Part shown: in pieces, positions 14,700 to 21,929 of the stretch
Numbering within the stretch: position 1 is the stretch's first letter
Layout: the number at the start of each line of letters is the position of its first letter
Assembly: GCA_937895645.1 (NCBI GenBank)
Contig: CALBKQ010000140.1
Span: forward strand, 1 to 30,293
DNA from: an uncultured Clostridia bacterium
Lineage (GTDB): Bacteria; Bacillota; Clostridia; Oscillospirales; Acutalibacteraceae
Length of the DNA stretch: 30,293 bases
Direction of reading: 5' to 3'
Notes under the pieces: model-generated
Database searches by the model: none
Told to the model about the DNA's origin: nothing
What the model saw: only the letters and a program-made list of their open reading frames with translations
Program-made: the position numbers and the translations under genes

Positions 14700-15629
14700 A
14701 TGTCTAAAAAAATCAAAATATTGCTTACAATCTTTATTTCACTCATACTTGTGTTTGCGGTTATGATTGGTGGATTTTTTGCAGTTTATCCAATGACACC
14801 TGACGTTGAAATCAAATCTGCACAAGAGAGAATTGAAAACAAAAGCGAGATTTTTGTTGCAAGTTATAACACTGCATCACCTTGGGGTAATCTTCTTAAA
14901 GGCACATACACGACACGCAGAATGTACCTTTGGGCAAATCAAATCAACAACACACTCCCCGACTCTTTAGGTGTGCAGGAAATCAACAGTCATTGGATTT
15001 CTGGGCTTGAAGAGCTAATACCACAATATGCATACTACGGCGTTAAACGTGGTGGTGACGAAAATGAACAAAAATCCGAAATGAACGGAATATTTTATCT
15101 TAAAGAGAAATTTAATCTTATTGAAAGTGATACTTTCTGGATTTCAGAAACCCCGGAAACTGAATCAAAATATGAAAATGCAGGTTGTTACAGAATATGT
15201 TCTTATGTTGTACTTGAAAATAAAACAACAGGATTTACATATATTCATATGAACACTCACCTTGACAACTCAAGTGTTGAAGCACAGAATCTTGGTGGTA
15301 AATTAATTGTTGAATATGCAGAAAAACTTACTCAAAAATATGAGAATGTTCCAATTGTTATTACAGGTGATTTCAACCAATACAGTGATGGCGAAGCCTG
15401 CAAACAACTTGTAAATAACGGATTTTTCAATGCGAATAAAATCACTATTCTTGGAGAAACAATGCTTACTTACAACAACTGGACAAGAGAAACTAAAGGT
15501 CGACCTATTGACTTCATTTTTGTAAATGATGGTTTTAGTGTTGAAGAATATGATGTGTATAATAATATTAAAGAAAAAACTAACATTTCTGACCATTACA
15601 TGATAACAGCTACATTAAATATAGAATGA
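14700..15629 (+). CDS. Membrane-anchored endonuclease/exonuclease/phosphatase-fold protein
   Basis: The 309 aa have an N-terminal hydrophobic segment (residues about 5-29, after MSKKIK) without a clear cleavage site, then an EEP-superfamily (DNase I-like) domain facing outside. Metal and catalytic motifs are visible in order: SYNTASPWG (first strand, Asn), GVQEIN (metal Glu), HMNTHLDNSS (His), ITGDFNQYSDG (Asp/Asn), GRPIDFIFV (Asp) and SDHYMITATL (Asp/His dyad). Such proteins include nucleases, sphingomyelinase-like enzymes and phosphatases; the substrate cannot be assigned. The closeness of this set to the consensus suggests an active enzyme. It is alone on its strand between trkA and the rubredoxin gene. 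Confidence 0.85.
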   Translation: MSKKIKILLTIFISLILVFAVMIGGFFAVYPMTPDVEIKSAQERIENKSEIFVASYNTASPWGNLLKGTYTTRRMYLWANQINNTLPDSLGVQEINSHWISGLEELIPQYAYYGVKRGGDENEQKSEMNGIFYLKEKFNLIESDTFWISETPETESKYENAGCYRICSYVVLENKTTGFTYIHMNTHLDNSSVEAQNLGGKLIVEYAEKLTQKYENVPIVITGDFNQYSDGEACKQLVNNGFFNANKITILGETMLTYNNWTRETKGRPIDFIFVNDGFSVEEYDVYNNIKEKTNISDHYMITATLNIE

Positions 15630-15724
15630 TGAATACATAAATGGCATACACGATTTATGAATACCGTTTTGTATATTTCAAAAATCATTTCACAAACTAC
15701 TAAAAAAATGAAAGGTTGTTTTTT

Positions 15725-15883
15725 ATGGTTTATGTTTGTGAAGTATGCGGTTGGATGTATGACGAGGATATGGGGTGTCCTGAAATGGACATTACTCCCG
15801 GCACAAAATTTGAGGATTTACCCGATAATTTTGAGTGCCCGTTGTGTCACGTAGGCAAAGAACTGTTTGCAAAAGAAGAATAA
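15725..15883 (+). CDS. Rubredoxin
   Basis: A 52-aa one-iron electron carrier. The two iron-binding knuckles are CEVCGWMYD (Cys5, Cys8) and CPLCHVGKELF (Cys38, Cys41), separated by the typical FEDLPDNFE. The second knuckle has His42 where most rubredoxins have Gly, an additional Cys18 is present, and the loop after the first knuckle is shorter than usual. AAAGG at 15711-15715 precedes the ATG. In anaerobes rubredoxins feed electrons to oxygen- and peroxide-detoxifying enzymes; no partner enzyme is encoded next to it here. The stop is followed by an AT-rich inverted-repeat element. Confidence 0.92.
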   Translation: MVYVCEVCGWMYDEDMGCPEMDITPGTKFEDLPDNFECPLCHVGKELFAKEE

Positions 15884-15893
15884 CAATAAAATA

Positions 15894-16003
15894 ATAAAGA
15901 ATATTGAATAAAGAATAAAAAAGGAACTGCGTTGCTAATTGTAATTCTAAAATCGCGTCGCAGACCCGATTTTATTCTTTTTTCTTTATTCTTTGTTCTT
16001 TAT
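15894..16003. repeat. 110-bp AT-rich element with 22-bp inverted repeats
   Basis: The left arm is ATAAAGAA-N4-GAATAAAGAA (15894-15915), and the right arm TTCTTTATTC-N4-TTCTTTAT (15982-16003) is its exact inverse outside the N4. The core has a hairpin, AAAATCG/CGATTTT (15949-15955 with 15967-15973), and the motif ACTGCGTTGCTAATT (15926-15940), of which a close copy lies at 7638-7651. The plan is the same as the element at 3650-3807 (low-complexity arms plus structured core directly after a gene), but with a different arm word. Confidence 0.65.
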
Positions 16004-16008
16004 TTTTT

Positions 16009-16030
16009 TGTAAATATAATTGTATTTACA
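16009..16030. promoter_or_regulatory. 22-bp palindromic operator upstream of the GH13 operon
   Basis: TGTAAATA (16009-16016), six bases, TATTTACA (16023-16030). Ten of eleven symmetric pairs match, including the central AA/TT. It overlaps the -35 box of the promoter that follows. TGTAAA/TTTACA arms are common in LacI-family sugar operators, but those are usually shorter; the cognate regulator is not encoded in this window. Confidence 0.6.
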
Positions 16031-16048
16031 TTTTTTCTATGTTATACT
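16020..16048 (+). promoter_or_regulatory. Promoter of the GH13-MFS operon
   Basis: TTGTAT (16020-16025), 17-base spacer, TATACT (16043-16048). It overlaps the palindrome at 16009-16030, so a protein bound there would block RNA polymerase. The ribosome binding site AGGGGTG (16077-16083) precedes the GH13 ATG. Confidence 0.55.
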
Positions 16049-16090
16049 AAATAATGTATATATTCCAATAACAAATAGGGGTGTTATTTT

Positions 16091-17764
16091 ATGAACAAAG
16101 CTTGGTACAAAGAAATGGTAGTTTACCAGATTTGGCCTCGTAGTTTCAAGGACTCAAACGGCGACGGTATTGGTGACCTTGAGGGTATTTATGAGAAACT
16201 TGATTATGTTAAATCAATAGGCATTGACGCTATCTGGTTCTCACCACTTTTCAAATCACCTAATGCAGACTACGGTTACGACATTGCCGATTATATGGAC
16301 ATTAATCCTGAATACGGCGATATGGAAACTTTCAAAAAAGTTCTTAACGGTTGTCACGAGCGTGGTATGAAGGTGTTTATGGACCTTGTTGTTAACCATA
16401 CATCTACTGAACATCATTGGTTCAAAGAGGCTTGTAAGAGCGTTGATAATCCTTATCACGATTACTACATTTGGCGTAAAGGCAAGGGCAAAAACGGTAA
16501 AAAGCCACCTAACAACTGGCTTTCAACATTTGAGGGCGGTGCTTGGGAATATGTGCCAGAAGTTGATGAATATTATCTTCACGTATTCACAAAAGGTCAG
16601 CCTGACCTTAATATGGATAACCCTAAAGTCCGTGAAGAAGTTAAGAATGTTATGAAATTCTGGCTTGATATGGGCGTTGACGGTTTCCGTGAAGATGTTA
16701 TTACATACATTTCAAAACGAGAGGGACTTCCTAACGCTATTCCAATTCCAGTAGCAGCTGGTATGGAGCATTACAACTGTGGTCCTCACCTTTACGAATA
16801 CCTTAAAGAATTCCACGACGACGTTCTTTCAAAATATGACTGCTTTACAGTTGGCGAAGGTCCACTTATTACTCCTGAAAAAGTTCTTCGTTTTGTTACG
16901 GAGGGTGAAACTCAGGTACTTAAAACAATGTTCAGTTTTGACCACCTTGAAGCAGACTGCTTTATGACTGACTGGATTAAGACTCCGTTCAGCCTTAAGA
17001 AAATGAAAAAGTGCTACCAGAAATGGTATGACGCTATGAACGGTAAGGGTTGGCACACACTTTATCTTGAAAATCACGACCATCCACGAATTGTTGACCG
17101 TTATGGCTCACTTAAATACAGAGTTGAAAGTGCAAAAATGCTTGCAACAATGTGTTATCTTCAGAAAGGTACTCCTTTCATTTATCAGGGCCAGGAAATT
17201 GGTATGACAAATATCGAACTCAAGTCAATTAACGAGTTCAAAGATATGATGACATTCAACAATGAAAAGACTTTTGCAAAACTTGGTATCAAGGGTGAAA
17301 AGTTCTTAAAGATGGCTAATGCAGGTTCACGCGAAAACTCAAGAACTCCTGTTCAATGGGACGATAGTGAATATGCCGGTTTCTCAACAGTTGAGCCTTG
17401 GTTTAATCTTAACGAAAACTACAAAGAAATCAACGTAGCACAGGCTGAAGCTGACGAAAACTCAATCCTTAATTACTACCGTAAACTTCTTAAATTCCGT
17501 AAAGAACACGAAGTTGCAATTTATGGTGATTACAAAGAGCACTACAAGAACAGCGATAAGCTTTATGTTTATGAGAGAAATCTTGACGGTGAAAAAATCC
17601 TTGTGGTTTGCTCATTCTCCGAAAAGAGTGTAAACTTTGAAGCACCAGCAGGCATTGACTTGTCAAAGGGTGAACTTGTACTTGCAAACTACAAACTCAC
17701 TCCACTTACAAACAACTCTTTTGTAACTCGTCCTTATGAGTGCAGAGTTTACTATTTCAAATAA
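16091..17764 (+). CDS. GH13 alpha-glucosidase (oligo-1,6-glucosidase type)
   Basis: Cytoplasmic glycoside hydrolase family 13, 557 aa, typical of enzymes that cleave isomaltose, isomalto-oligosaccharides, sucrose or trehalulose-like alpha-glucosides from the non-reducing end. Conserved regions: DLVVNHTS (region I), GVDGFREDVI with nucleophile Asp202 (region II), FTVGEGPL with acid/base Glu256 (region III), and LENHDHPR with transition-state Asp330 (region IV). GDGIGDLEGI at the start and the C-terminal beta domain are normal. There is no signal peptide, so the substrate must be imported, fitting the MFS transporter encoded 13 bases downstream. Exact specificity cannot be read from sequence. 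Expression is probably controlled by the palindrome at 16009-16030. Confidence 0.93.
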   Translation: MNKAWYKEMVVYQIWPRSFKDSNGDGIGDLEGIYEKLDYVKSIGIDAIWFSPLFKSPNADYGYDIADYMDINPEYGDMETFKKVLNGCHERGMKVFMDLVVNHTSTEHHWFKEACKSVDNPYHDYYIWRKGKGKNGKKPPNNWLSTFEGGAWEYVPEVDEYYLHVFTKGQPDLNMDNPKVREEVKNVMKFWLDMGVDGFREDVITYISKREGLPNAIPIPVAAGMEHYNCGPHLYEYLKEFHDDVLSKYDCFTVGEGPLITPEKVLRFVTEGETQVLKTMFSFDHLEADCFMTDWIKTPFSLKKMKKCYQKWYDAMNGKGWHTLYLENHDHPRIVDRYGSLKYRVESAKMLATMCYLQKGTPFIYQGQEIGMTNIELKSINEFKDMMTFNNEKTFAKLGIKGEKFLKMANAGSRENSRTPVQWDDSEYAGFSTVEPWFNLNENYKEINVAQAEADENSILNYYRKLLKFRKEHEVAIYGDYKEHYKNSDKLYVYERNLDGEKILVVCSFSEKSVNFEAPAGIDLSKGELVLANYKLTPLTNNSFVTRPYECRVYYFK

Positions 17765-17776
17765 GGGGTAAATAAA

Positions 17777-19126
17777 ATGAACAACGGAAAGCTTTCAAAG
17801 CGTGTCTGGACTGGTATTCTCCTCTTTATGTTTATGGGTTTACTTGCCTGGAACGTTGAAAATATGTACTTTAACACATTCTTAAATGACTGTGTTTATA
17901 ATGAGGGCATTTTAGGTGCATCTCTTACACTTACTGATGCAGTAAACATTATGGTTACACTTTCTGCAATTACTGCAGTTGTAACAACATTCATTATGGG
18001 TACTCTCAGTGAAAAACTTAAAAACCGTAAAGCATTCATTTCTTTTGGTTATATTGCATGGGGTATTGTTACCGCTCTTTTTGGCTTTATCACAAAAGAG
18101 AATGTTGCAAACCTTTTCGGACTTACTGACCCTGCACAAATCATAACTGTAACTGCTTGGATTGTTATTGTTATGGATATGGTTATGACATTTATGGGTT
18201 CAACAAGTAACGACTCTGCATTCAACGCATGGGTTACTGACGTTACAACACCTGAATCCCGTCCAAAAGTTGAAACCGCATCTACATTTATGGGCTTTCT
18301 TGCCATGGCTGTAATTATGGTTGTCGGCTCACTTGCTCAAAGTGGAACAATCTCATACAGCGTATTCTTTATTGGTATGGGTGCTTTTGTTGCTATTGTC
18401 GGTGTTGCAGGTGTATTCCTTATTGACAACCCTAAAAAGTTTGAAAATGCAACAAAATCAAACACAAGTTATTGGGCAGACCTTTTCTATGGTTTCCGTC
18501 CAAGCGTTATTAAAAAGAACAGTATACTTTACTTAATTTTTTCTGCTTTTTGTATTTTCAACTGTGCATTCCAGGTATTCTTCCCATATCTAATAATTTA
18601 CTTGGGCTCAGTAGTTCTTCCTGCAAATGCAGATATTAATCTTCTTTCAGCAGGAGTAATTGTTCCTGCAGTTATTTCAGTTGCAACAATTATTGCAGGT
18701 ATTGTAATTCTTATGAAAGTTGCTGTTAATAACAAGCCAGTTACTTTCCTTACAAGCTCAGTGCTTCTTGTTGTGGGACTTTTCATACTTTCAACATCAA
18801 CCCACATTATGACAATTATTGTGGGTATTGCACCAGTACTTATTGGCTACCTTGTTCTTACAATTCAACTTGGCGCATCAATACGTGACTACACACCACA
18901 AGACAATGTTGGTTTATTCCAAGGTATCAGAATGATGTTCGCAGTGCTTATTCCAATGGTCGTTGGTCCTACTCTTGGTAATATCGCAACAAAGAACACA
19001 TCAGGTGCTGAAGATGTACTTCCTACAAAAGCAATCTTCCTTTATGGGGCAGTTGTTGCAGTGTTTATTTTTATACCAATGATTGCACTTATCAAGAAAA
19101 TGAAAAAAGAAAAAGCAAACGATTAA
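17777..19126 (+). CDS. MFS transporter, probable oligosaccharide importer
   Basis: A 449-aa polytopic membrane protein with about 12 hydrophobic helices and the positively charged loop between helices 2 and 3 typical of the major facilitator superfamily (MGTLSEKLKNRKAFISFGY). A second conserved loop is TDVTTPESRPKVETASTFMG, reminiscent of glycoside/cation symporter-like members. RAGGGG-type ribosome binding site (AAGGGGTAA) precedes the ATG. Position directly behind a cytoplasmic alpha-glucosidase suggests it brings in that enzyme's substrate; this is inferred from context only. The operon ends at the terminator at 19145-19176. Confidence 0.85.
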   Translation: MNNGKLSKRVWTGILLFMFMGLLAWNVENMYFNTFLNDCVYNEGILGASLTLTDAVNIMVTLSAITAVVTTFIMGTLSEKLKNRKAFISFGYIAWGIVTALFGFITKENVANLFGLTDPAQIITVTAWIVIVMDMVMTFMGSTSNDSAFNAWVTDVTTPESRPKVETASTFMGFLAMAVIMVVGSLAQSGTISYSVFFIGMGAFVAIVGVAGVFLIDNPKKFENATKSNTSYWADLFYGFRPSVIKKNSILYLIFSAFCIFNCAFQVFFPYLIIYLGSVVLPANADINLLSAGVIVPAVISVATIIAGIVILMKVAVNNKPVTFLTSSVLLVVGLFILSTSTHIMTIIVGIAPVLIGYLVLTIQLGASIRDYTPQDNVGLFQGIRMMFAVLIPMVVGPTLGNIATKNTSGAEDVLPTKAIFLYGAVVAVFIFIPMIALIKKMKKEKAND

Positions 19127-19144
19127 GTAATATCATAATAACAA

Positions 19145-19182
19145 AACCGCCTTACAGACTACTCTGTAGGGCGGTTATTTTT
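19145..19182. terminator. Terminator after the MFS gene
   Basis: A 14-bp stem, AACCGCCTTACAGA (19145-19158) and TCTGTAGGGCGGTT (19163-19176), one T-G wobble, CTAC loop, followed by ATTTTT. The next gene converges from the minus strand and may use it too. Confidence 0.88.
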
Positions 19183-19200
19183 AGATGTTCAATTTTTACT

Positions 19201-19695
19201 TTACATTTGGAAAATTCCATAAGTGAGTGCTGACATTATAAACCCTGCAATCAATACGCCAAGAGCTATAATAGGCAACGATTTTTTCATTCTTATATCA
19301 AGAAGTGCCGCCATCAATGCACCTGTCCATCCACCTGTGCCGGGCAATGGAATTGCAACAAACAAAAGCAAACCCCAAGCCTCATATTTAAGCACTTTTT
19401 CTTTATTCTTTTCTGTTTTTGCCTCAAGTTTTCCAACTATTTTGGAAAAGAACCTAAAACGACGCAAAAAATCAAAAATCTTTCTGATAAAAAGAATTAT
19501 AAAGGGAATTGGAATCATATTACCTAAATAACAAATAAGAAATGCTTTAAGAAAGGGAATTTCCATAAGTCGTGCAGCAATCATACCACCACGACATTCA
19601 AGCACAGGGCAAAGAGAAATCACAAAGGCAATTAATTCTTCAGGAATTTTATCTTGAAAAAACACGGTTAATTCATTAACTATTGTTTCAACCAT
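19201..19695 (-). CDS. Small multidrug export-like membrane protein (COG2426)
   Basis: A 164-aa membrane protein of the Sm_multidrug_ex family. Recognisable stretches are SLCPVLECRGGMIAARLMEIP near the N-terminus, LICYLGNMIPIPFIILFIRKIFDFLRR, and the glycine/proline-rich AIPLPGTGGWTGALMAALL followed by a last hydrophobic helix. The family's transport role is weakly supported, so the name should not be taken as proof of drug efflux. The ATG overlaps the end of the NUDIX gene by 8 bases, with GGGGTGAC as ribosome binding site inside that gene's last codons, which implies coupled translation. Confidence 0.82.
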   Translation of the reverse strand: MVETIVNELTVFFQDKIPEELIAFVISLCPVLECRGGMIAARLMEIPFLKAFLICYLGNMIPIPFIILFIRKIFDFLRRFRFFSKIVGKLEAKTEKNKEKVLKYEAWGLLLFVAIPLPGTGGWTGALMAALLDIRMKKSLPIIALGVLIAGFIMSALTYGIFQM

Positions 19696-20428
19696 TTGTC
19701 ACCCCTACCCTTTCAAGATATTCTTTTGCTTTTGTAAGCAAATATTTATCATTGGGGAATTTAAGAGAATTCATAGCCTTATCATATTTAAGCCACAAAT
19801 ATTCCTCAATTTCTTCACGCTGAATAATTGTACTAGTATCATCAGTAGTTGCAAGAAAGATTATAACCTTTTTCTCAATTCTACCCTGAATTGAATATTC
19901 AGACTTAAATCTGAAATCAGGTAAAAATCTTGCTCTTATACCGGTTTCTTCAAGAATTTCACGATATGCAGTTTCGTGTTCTCCTTCACCGCGTTCCATA
20001 TGCCCTTTAGGGAATCCCCAATTAAGACTACGTTTATTTTTGATAAGCAAAAACCTTGTTTCACCGTTAATAATTCTATACACAATCGCACCACAAGAAC
20101 ACTCATAAAGACAACTTATATCATAAGTTCCCTGCTTTTCAGCAAACTCTATTGCGTCTTCAATCTGATGAACAATATAGCGTTTACTTTTAGGTGCAAC
20201 AACAAGGATTATTCCACCCATATTTTTTCTTTTTACAACAGCGATTACACGACCTTCAAACACTCTTACCCTATGTGTAACGCCCATAATATATGCACCC
20301 TTGACGGGAGAACGAGAATCCAGACCGCTCTCAACAGTACCAAAATTCAGTTGATAAGGAATACCATTTTCACTGTCAAAGGAGTGCATAGGTTTCGTAA
20401 CACGAACCCTTACATATTTACCTAACAT
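19688..20428 (-). CDS. Pyrophosphatase-like domain fused to NUDIX hydrolase
   Basis: The 246 aa hold two parts. Residues 1 to about 98 (YVRVRVTKPMHSFD, LNFGTVESG, AYIMGVTHRVRVFEGRVIAVV) resemble the short inorganic-pyrophosphatase-like proteins of Clostridia. Residues about 105-240 are a NUDIX hydrolase with a fully canonical box, G142x5Ex7REILEETGI164, and FPKGHMERGE before it. NUDIX enzymes split nucleoside diphosphate-X compounds such as Ap4A or oxidised nucleotides. The fold and residues of the second part suggest activity; the first part lacks the Asp-rich catalytic set of true pyrophosphatases as far as I can see. Three cysteines (C106, C110, C112) lie at the junction. It is the first gene of a two-gene operon with the small membrane protein. 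Confidence 0.85.
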   Translation of the reverse strand: MLGKYVRVRVTKPMHSFDSENGIPYQLNFGTVESGLDSRSPVKGAYIMGVTHRVRVFEGRVIAVVKRKNMGGIILVVAPKSKRYIVHQIEDAIEFAEKQGTYDISCLYECSCGAIVYRIINGETRFLLIKNKRSLNWGFPKGHMERGEGEHETAYREILEETGIRARFLPDFRFKSEYSIQGRIEKKVIIFLATTDDTSTIIQREEIEEYLWLKYDKAMNSLKFPNDKYLLTKAKEYLERVGVTNG

Positions 20429-20630
20429 ATGTATCTACTCCCGAAAATTGAATCTGAACAAGCAGATTCCTCTAAAACTGTTTACCATTATACATATTTT
20501 CTTGTAATGTTTCAAGTATATGACAAAAATTTCTTTATTTACCTTGTATTTTTTTGAAAAAAGCATTGTGATTTTTACGGGTTTGTTGTAGAATAAAATA
20601 GATAATATATACTATTAAGGAGTGTTAGTT

Positions 20631-21917
20631 TTGGCTGACAATCGTTTTAACAATAATGACTTTGAAGATATTTACAGCAATTCCTCAAAAAATGACGAAT
20701 TCGAAGATGTCTTCAGTAACTCTGCTGACGAAGATTTTTACGAAGATGTTTCATCTTTTTCAGGTAATCCTGCAAAAAAAGTACCTGAAGAATATGATGA
20801 ATATTATGATGGTGATTTTTCAGTAAAATACAACAGCGCTGTGCAGAATCGTCGTCGTCAGGAAATCCAGTATGACGACATCAGTGATGTTTACGGTGAT
20901 ATTTCATCTGACACAGATAATCACAAGAAAAAAAGCCACCCTATAAGAACAACTTTTCTTTTACTTTTATGCCTTATTCTTATAGGCGTTTCCTGTGTAG
21001 GATTTTACGGTTACAATACTGTGGACAAGTTGTTGTCATCATTTAATACAGACGAACCATTAGAAGAAAATCTTTATATTTCAAGTGACAAACTTTATTC
21101 TGACTCTGACCAGATTAACATTTTGCTTGTAGGTGTTGACGCCCGTGAAGGCGATACAGATTCACGCTCTGATACTATGATGCTTGTTACTCTTGACAAC
21201 AAAAACGGTCAGATTAAACTTACATCTTTCCTTCGTGACTCCTATGTTGAAATTGCAGGCAGAGACAGATGGTCAAAGCTTAATTCTGCATATTTCAGAG
21301 GCGGAATACAGATGCTTGTTGACACTCTTGAACTTAACTTTGGTGTTGAAATTCCATATTATGCACTTGTTGACTTTGAAATTTTCACAACTATCGTTGA
21401 CGAGCTTGGTGGCATCAATGTTGATGTTACTGAAAAAGAAAGCTATTATACATACCATTCAGGTAAAGTTGGTGTACCTGTAAGAATTGAAGCCGGTGAA
21501 GATGTACTTCTTAATGGCCAACAAGCATTATGGTACTCAAGAATCCGTTATCTTGACTCTGACTTTATGCGCACAAAGCGTCAGCGTAAAGTTATTTCTG
21601 CAATCGTTGAAAAGGCACTTACAAAAGAAATTCCTGAACTTTTAGACCTTGCTGAAACAGTAATACCACTTGTAAAGACAAATTTGACTTCTGACAGGAT
21701 TATGGAAATCGGTATTGATGCAGTAATGGATAAGGCTTGGTCATACCCTATTGTTCAGCATCAGATTCCTGCTAACAAAACATGGTCAAGTAAAACTATT
21801 ACAGGCGTTGGCTCTTGTCTTGTTATGGATTTGGAAGAAAACCGTGAATTGTTCTGTTCATTCCTTTCAGAAAAGCAAGAGATTCCTGAAGAAACAACAA
21901 CCAAAGCACAACAATAA
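20631..21917 (+). CDS. LytR-CpsA-Psr (LCP) family cell-wall polymer ligase
   Basis: LCP proteins transfer undecaprenyl-linked wall polymers (teichoic acids, capsule) to peptidoglycan on the outer face of the membrane. The 428-aa protein has a long acidic cytoplasmic tail, a single membrane helix at about 107-128 (FLLLLCLILIGVSCVGFYGY), and the LCP domain: ILLVGVDAREGDTDSRSDTMMLV, SFLRDSYVEI, KLNSAYFRGG, DELGGINVDV and WYSRIRYLDSDFMRTKRQRKV. The arginines and aspartates that bind the pyrophosphate lipid are present. The start is TTG at 20631, eight bases after AAGGAG (20617-20622); the GTG at 20622 overlaps that site. The tail has an FED(I/V)xSNS motif repeated every 13 residues. The GH51 gene follows after 12 bases. 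Confidence 0.92.
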   Translation: MADNRFNNNDFEDIYSNSSKNDEFEDVFSNSADEDFYEDVSSFSGNPAKKVPEEYDEYYDGDFSVKYNSAVQNRRRQEIQYDDISDVYGDISSDTDNHKKKSHPIRTTFLLLLCLILIGVSCVGFYGYNTVDKLLSSFNTDEPLEENLYISSDKLYSDSDQINILLVGVDAREGDTDSRSDTMMLVTLDNKNGQIKLTSFLRDSYVEIAGRDRWSKLNSAYFRGGIQMLVDTLELNFGVEIPYYALVDFEIFTTIVDELGGINVDVTEKESYYTYHSGKVGVPVRIEAGEDVLLNGQQALWYSRIRYLDSDFMRTKRQRKVISAIVEKALTKEIPELLDLAETVIPLVKTNLTSDRIMEIGIDAVMDKAWSYPIVQHQIPANKTWSSKTITGVGSCLVMDLEENRELFCSFLSEKQEIPEETTTKAQQ

Positions 21918-21929
21918 GGTGGTTTATAT

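Noticed and set aside
15657..15854. 65-codon frame overlapping the rubredoxin gene
   Set aside because: It is out of frame with the clear rubredoxin, which has all four iron-binding cysteines and a ribosome binding site.
19976..20425. 149-codon open frame antisense to the NUDIX gene
   Set aside because: The minus-strand frame has a full NUDIX box; the plus-strand frame shows no motif or ribosome binding site.
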